64,000 bases of DNA, from assembly GCF_003335505.1 (NCBI RefSeq), contig NZ_QPEX01000046.1:454902-518901 (forward strand), given 5' to 3'. The notes under the pieces were generated by a model. That model ran no database searches. It was not told where the DNA came from and worked only from the letters and a program-made list of their open reading frames with translations. The DNA is from Bremerella cremea (GTDB lineage Bacteria > Planctomycetota > Planctomycetia > Pirellulales > Pirellulaceae). Both the position numbers and the translations under genes were made by a program. Every line of letters begins with the position of its first letter. Positions within the stretch are counted from its first letter, which is position 1. This document shows, piece after piece, positions 63,850-64,000 of the stretch.

Positions 63850-63999
63850 TCACCTGGCTTGGGAAGGAAGCTTTCGTTCTTCAAGCCGCCAGCGGCACAG
63901 GGTGCCGTCGAAGCCGCCGGTTAACAAGAAACCGTCGTGTATTAGGAACGCGGCGACTCCTTCTTGTTTCGTATCAAGCGTTGTAAGGACTTCGCTTCG
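63850..63999 (-). CDS. C-terminal end of a WD40-repeat protein (partial)
   Basis: A minus-strand frame enters from the right edge and stops with TGA at 63850-63852, giving 49 residues. The segment GVAAFLIHDGFLLTGGFDGT followed by LCRWRLEE is one typical WD40 blade (GFDGTLCRW replaces the common GSxDGTVRVW). The protein continues beyond the window. The IS4 remnant lies directly after its stop codon. Confidence 0.7.
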   Translation of the reverse strand, partial: RSEVLTTLDTKQEGVAAFLIHDGFLLTGGFDGTLCRWRLEERKLPSQAR

Positions 64000-64000
64000 T

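Overview
The window looks like a chromosomal segment of a planctomycete, most likely of the Pirellulaceae (Blastopirellula/Bremerella/Rhodopirellula type). The evidence is two DUF1559 proteins with prepilin-like N-termini, a giant tandem UvrA, a secreted Gfo/Idh/MocA oxidoreductase with a twin-arginine-type leader, Minf_1886, DUF2617 and FIST proteins, PQQ-type repeat and HEAT/TPR secreted proteins, moderately high GC, and many single-gene transcription units on both strands. No rRNA, tRNA, CRISPR array, prophage or intact insertion sequence was seen.

Layout. 0-12 kb: tail of a charged protein, miaB, a SpoIIAA-like protein, small hypotheticals, a chemoreceptor, a secreted oxidoreductase, then secreted/membrane hypotheticals among dispersed repeats and a CtBP-like dehydrogenase. 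12-20 kb: one 7-kb uvrA holding two complete UvrA units plus a duplicated C-terminal module, then a CoA-binding protein. 20-29 kb: a polytopic membrane protein, thiS-thiG, a FIST sensor protein, an orphan gene between two palindromic repeats, a divergent AraC regulator/EamA exporter pair and a lone response regulator. 29-38 kb: secreted HEAT/TPR protein coupled to a DUF2752 membrane protein, an alpha/beta hydrolase, DUF2617, glnE and a PII protein with a conserved Tyr51. 38-45 kb: a run of exported proteins (Cys/His-rich protein, two DUF1559 proteins, PQQ-repeat protein, one-haem CxxCH protein, DUF4198 protein) whose junctions carry stem-loops; this may be an undescribed envelope metal/redox locus. 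45-50 kb: iron-type alcohol dehydrogenase, sugar isomerase, thyA-folA and an orphan DNA methyltransferase. 50-57 kb: STAS, VOC, DUF454, a three-gene PSP1/Minf_1886/small-membrane-protein operon, ArsC, thioredoxin, a coiled-coil protein and a Gly/Met-repeat secreted protein. 57-64 kb: a K+-dependent-type membrane pyrophosphatase with an unusual insertion, secreted hypotheticals, two transposase remnants around a gene with a base-composition break, and the last 49 codons of a WD40 protein.

Most genes are independent housekeeping or envelope units. Clear functional groupings are thiS-thiG (thiazole of thiamine), thyA-folA (thymidylate and folate), glnE with PII (nitrogen control), the 38-45 kb envelope locus, and PSP1-Minf_1886-membrane protein. 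The main non-coding structure is a family of roughly 73-80 bp REP-like palindromes in at least eight intergenic places, two of them as almost identical direct copies on either side of an orphan gene. Assignments come from reading motifs and comparing with remembered families; no database search was possible.
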